This document shows, in pieces, positions 58,592 through 59,710 of a stretch of DNA of 59,710 bases. The notes beneath the pieces were generated by a model. That model did not search any database and was not told the DNA's origin. It was given only the letters and a program-made list of their open reading frames with translations. The position numbers were made by a program, and so were the translations under genes. This DNA comes from Pseudaeromonas sp041441555 (GTDB lineage: Bacteria > Pseudomonadota > Gammaproteobacteria > Enterobacterales > Aeromonadaceae). The stretch is taken from NCBI GenBank assembly GCA_041441555.1, contig JASDSW010000062.1:1-59710 (forward strand), read 5' to 3'. Position 1 is the stretch's first letter, and every line of letters begins with the position of its first letter.

Positions 58592-59500
58592 TCATGACGG
58601 TTTGCGAATGAATAACAGATTCAAGTCGTGGCTGGGCTTGAAGTTCTTCTGCCGAAACTCGAAAGTCAATGGACTCGTTTTCTGCAAATCGCCATCGAAG
58701 CACAAACTCACCAGATCTGTGGCCTCTTGTTTTTTAATCGTCAGATGAAAGTCTTTGATCGCTCCTCGCCAATTGTTGGCTGTGACCAATATGTACCGAA
58801 GGTTGGCCCAGGACACGCCGATTTCCGTCTCTCGCTTTTGGATGGAGAGCTTTGTTGTTCTATCCAGGCAGCTCTCTTTTTCGTAATTTTCGATGATATA
58901 GGCCGCAGGTTGTGGCACTCCGGAAGTGGCGCTCGGGGTATAAGCGTGACGGATGGAAACCGGCTTCCCGGCGGGAAATTTCTGTTGCCAGGTAAAATAA
59001 TTACTCATGGTGAAGCGAGGCTGATGATTTTCATCAAACCACTCCCCCGGCAGCGGTTTCTTACCCGGAGGGAGCTCATCCGATTCAAGAAAGCTTGCCA
59101 CATCATCGACAGACCAACCGGTAGCGGCCATTTTCTCGGTGATATCGACTCGCCCATCCAGCAGAACCACTAACTGATGCTTCGTTTTCTGCGGCTGACC
59201 ATCGACCCACAACTGAAAATTTTCAATTTCATTATGATCAGACATGCCAAAATAGATCGGCGGCATGGGGAAGGCGATTGGAACTTCGAGATCTTGATCC
59301 CCGTTATTGGTAAATACGTAGTCAACCTCTATCTTTTCTTCACTGATGAAGAGCGACTCCTTGTCCATGCTGATATCGGGTTGGTATTTCAGGGTGATGG
59401 TTCCATTATCATCGCCGAAGCTTGAGTCATTCGCGAAAGCGGTATGACAAAGCATGAATGACAATAACAATATTGAAAGAGAATGCTTGCTCATAAACAT
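58592..59500 (-). CDS. Exported DUF4424-like protein
   Basis: A 302-residue protein with a clear signal peptide (SILLLSFMLCHTAFA, cleaved before ND). The mature part has NDSSFGDDNGTITLKYQPDI and a beta-rich pattern with VDYVFTNNGDQDLEVPIAFP, resembling the DUF4424 family of uncharacterised exported proteins. No ribosome-binding site is visible before either ATG (59500 or 59494). An IS5 end begins 13 bp upstream, so the native promoter and leader are probably displaced. Confidence 0.7.
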   Translation of the reverse strand: MFMSKHSLSILLLSFMLCHTAFANDSSFGDDNGTITLKYQPDISMDKESLFISEEKIEVDYVFTNNGDQDLEVPIAFPMPPIYFGMSDHNEIENFQLWVDGQPQKTKHQLVVLLDGRVDITEKMAATGWSVDDVASFLESDELPPGKKPLPGEWFDENHQPRFTMSNYFTWQQKFPAGKPVSIRHAYTPSATSGVPQPAAYIIENYEKESCLDRTTKLSIQKRETEIGVSWANLRYILVTANNWRGAIKDFHLTIKKQEATDLVSLCFDGDLQKTSPLTFEFRQKNFKPSHDLNLLFIRKPS

Positions 59501-59513
59501 AATGTTGGTCTAA

Positions 59514-59710
59514 GGAAGGTACGAATAAGCGGGGAAATTCTTCTCGGCTGACTCAGTCATTTCATTTTTTCCTGTTTGAGCCGTTTTTTTCTCCCGTAAA
59601 TGCCTTGAATCAGCCTATTTAGACCGTTTCTTCGCCATTTAAGGCGTTATTCCCAGTTTTTAGTGAGATCTCTCCCACTGACGTATCATTTGGTCCACCC
59701 GAAACAGGTT
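59514..59710 (-). mobile_element. IS5-family insertion sequence, one end, continuing beyond the window
   Basis: The sequence from GGAAGGTACGAATAAGCGGG onward matches, from memory, the end of IS5 or a close relative nearest the transposase stop (terminal repeat GGAAGGTGCGAA in the reference, one base different here). The four bases before it, CTAA, fit the IS5 target YTAR. The rest of the element and the other flank are outside the window. Confidence 0.85.
59660..59710 (-). CDS. IS5-type transposase, C-terminal 16 residues
   Basis: Only the last 16 codons and stop are present; they read NLFRVDQMIRQWERSH. The gene enters from the right edge on the minus strand and stops about 146 bp before the IS end. 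The frame is open up to the window edge. Confidence 0.8.
   Translation of the reverse strand, partial: NLFRVDQMIRQWERSH

Overview
The window is a continuous stretch of a fairly GC-rich gammaproteobacterial chromosome. Gene content and order point to Aeromonas or a close Aeromonadales relative: E. coli-like housekeeping blocks (nagC-nagA / glnS / fur / fldA-ybfE-ybfF / seqA-pgm, and pdxB-usg-truA-accD-folC-dedD) sit beside a Vibrio-type LuxO/LuxU phosphorelay. The genus is inferred from synteny and family recognition; no database search was possible.

Layout. Bases 1-258 hold the end of a tRNA operon (Lys-TTT partial, Val-TAC, Lys-CTT). A chemoreceptor and nadA follow. Bases 3.7-13.8 kb carry yeaD-gapA on the minus strand, then malQ-glgB-glgX, msrB and yfcE on the plus strand. 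The glycogen genes lie in the gap that separates gapA from msrB in E. coli. Next come hdfR-maoP, nagA-nagC, glnS, fur, a PfkB-family kinase, fldA, ybfE, ybfF, seqA, pgm and glgP (13.8-28.5 kb). Downstream of glgP is a compact unit of 27 codons with its own promoter, a perfect CRP palindrome over the predicted start of transcription, and a strong terminator. A TDT-family transporter, a divergent LysR regulator and the pdxB-to-dedD block with fimV fill 29-40 kb.

The most interesting region is 40-49.3 kb. It reads: Nif3-family ybgI; a membrane sensor-kinase homologue whose H-box has lost its histidine; luxO; luxU; yvcK; a FIST-domain (NosP-type) sensor; and a GAF-PAS hybrid histidine kinase resembling V. 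cholerae VpsS. Between the hybrid kinase and folE there are one perfect and one near-perfect LuxO box, a sigma-54 promoter facing left, and an intrinsic terminator that ends inside the 3' end of the hybrid-kinase gene. Together they predict a LuxO-controlled, Qrr-like small RNA. This places a possible nitric-oxide input, the phosphorelay and an output RNA in one locus.

The last 10 kb carry folE, a fused ornithine-lipid synthase (olsF), pepT, speA with a long leader region, and a minus-strand series of poorly characterised genes. That series includes a half-length MreB homologue lacking the second half of the actin fold. The window ends inside an IS5-type insertion sequence that sits 13 bp upstream of a DUF4424-like gene.

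Functionally, the left half is weighted to central carbon storage (gapA, malQ, glgB, glgX, pgm, glgP, nagAC). The right half combines cell-density and possible NO signalling with housekeeping biosynthesis.
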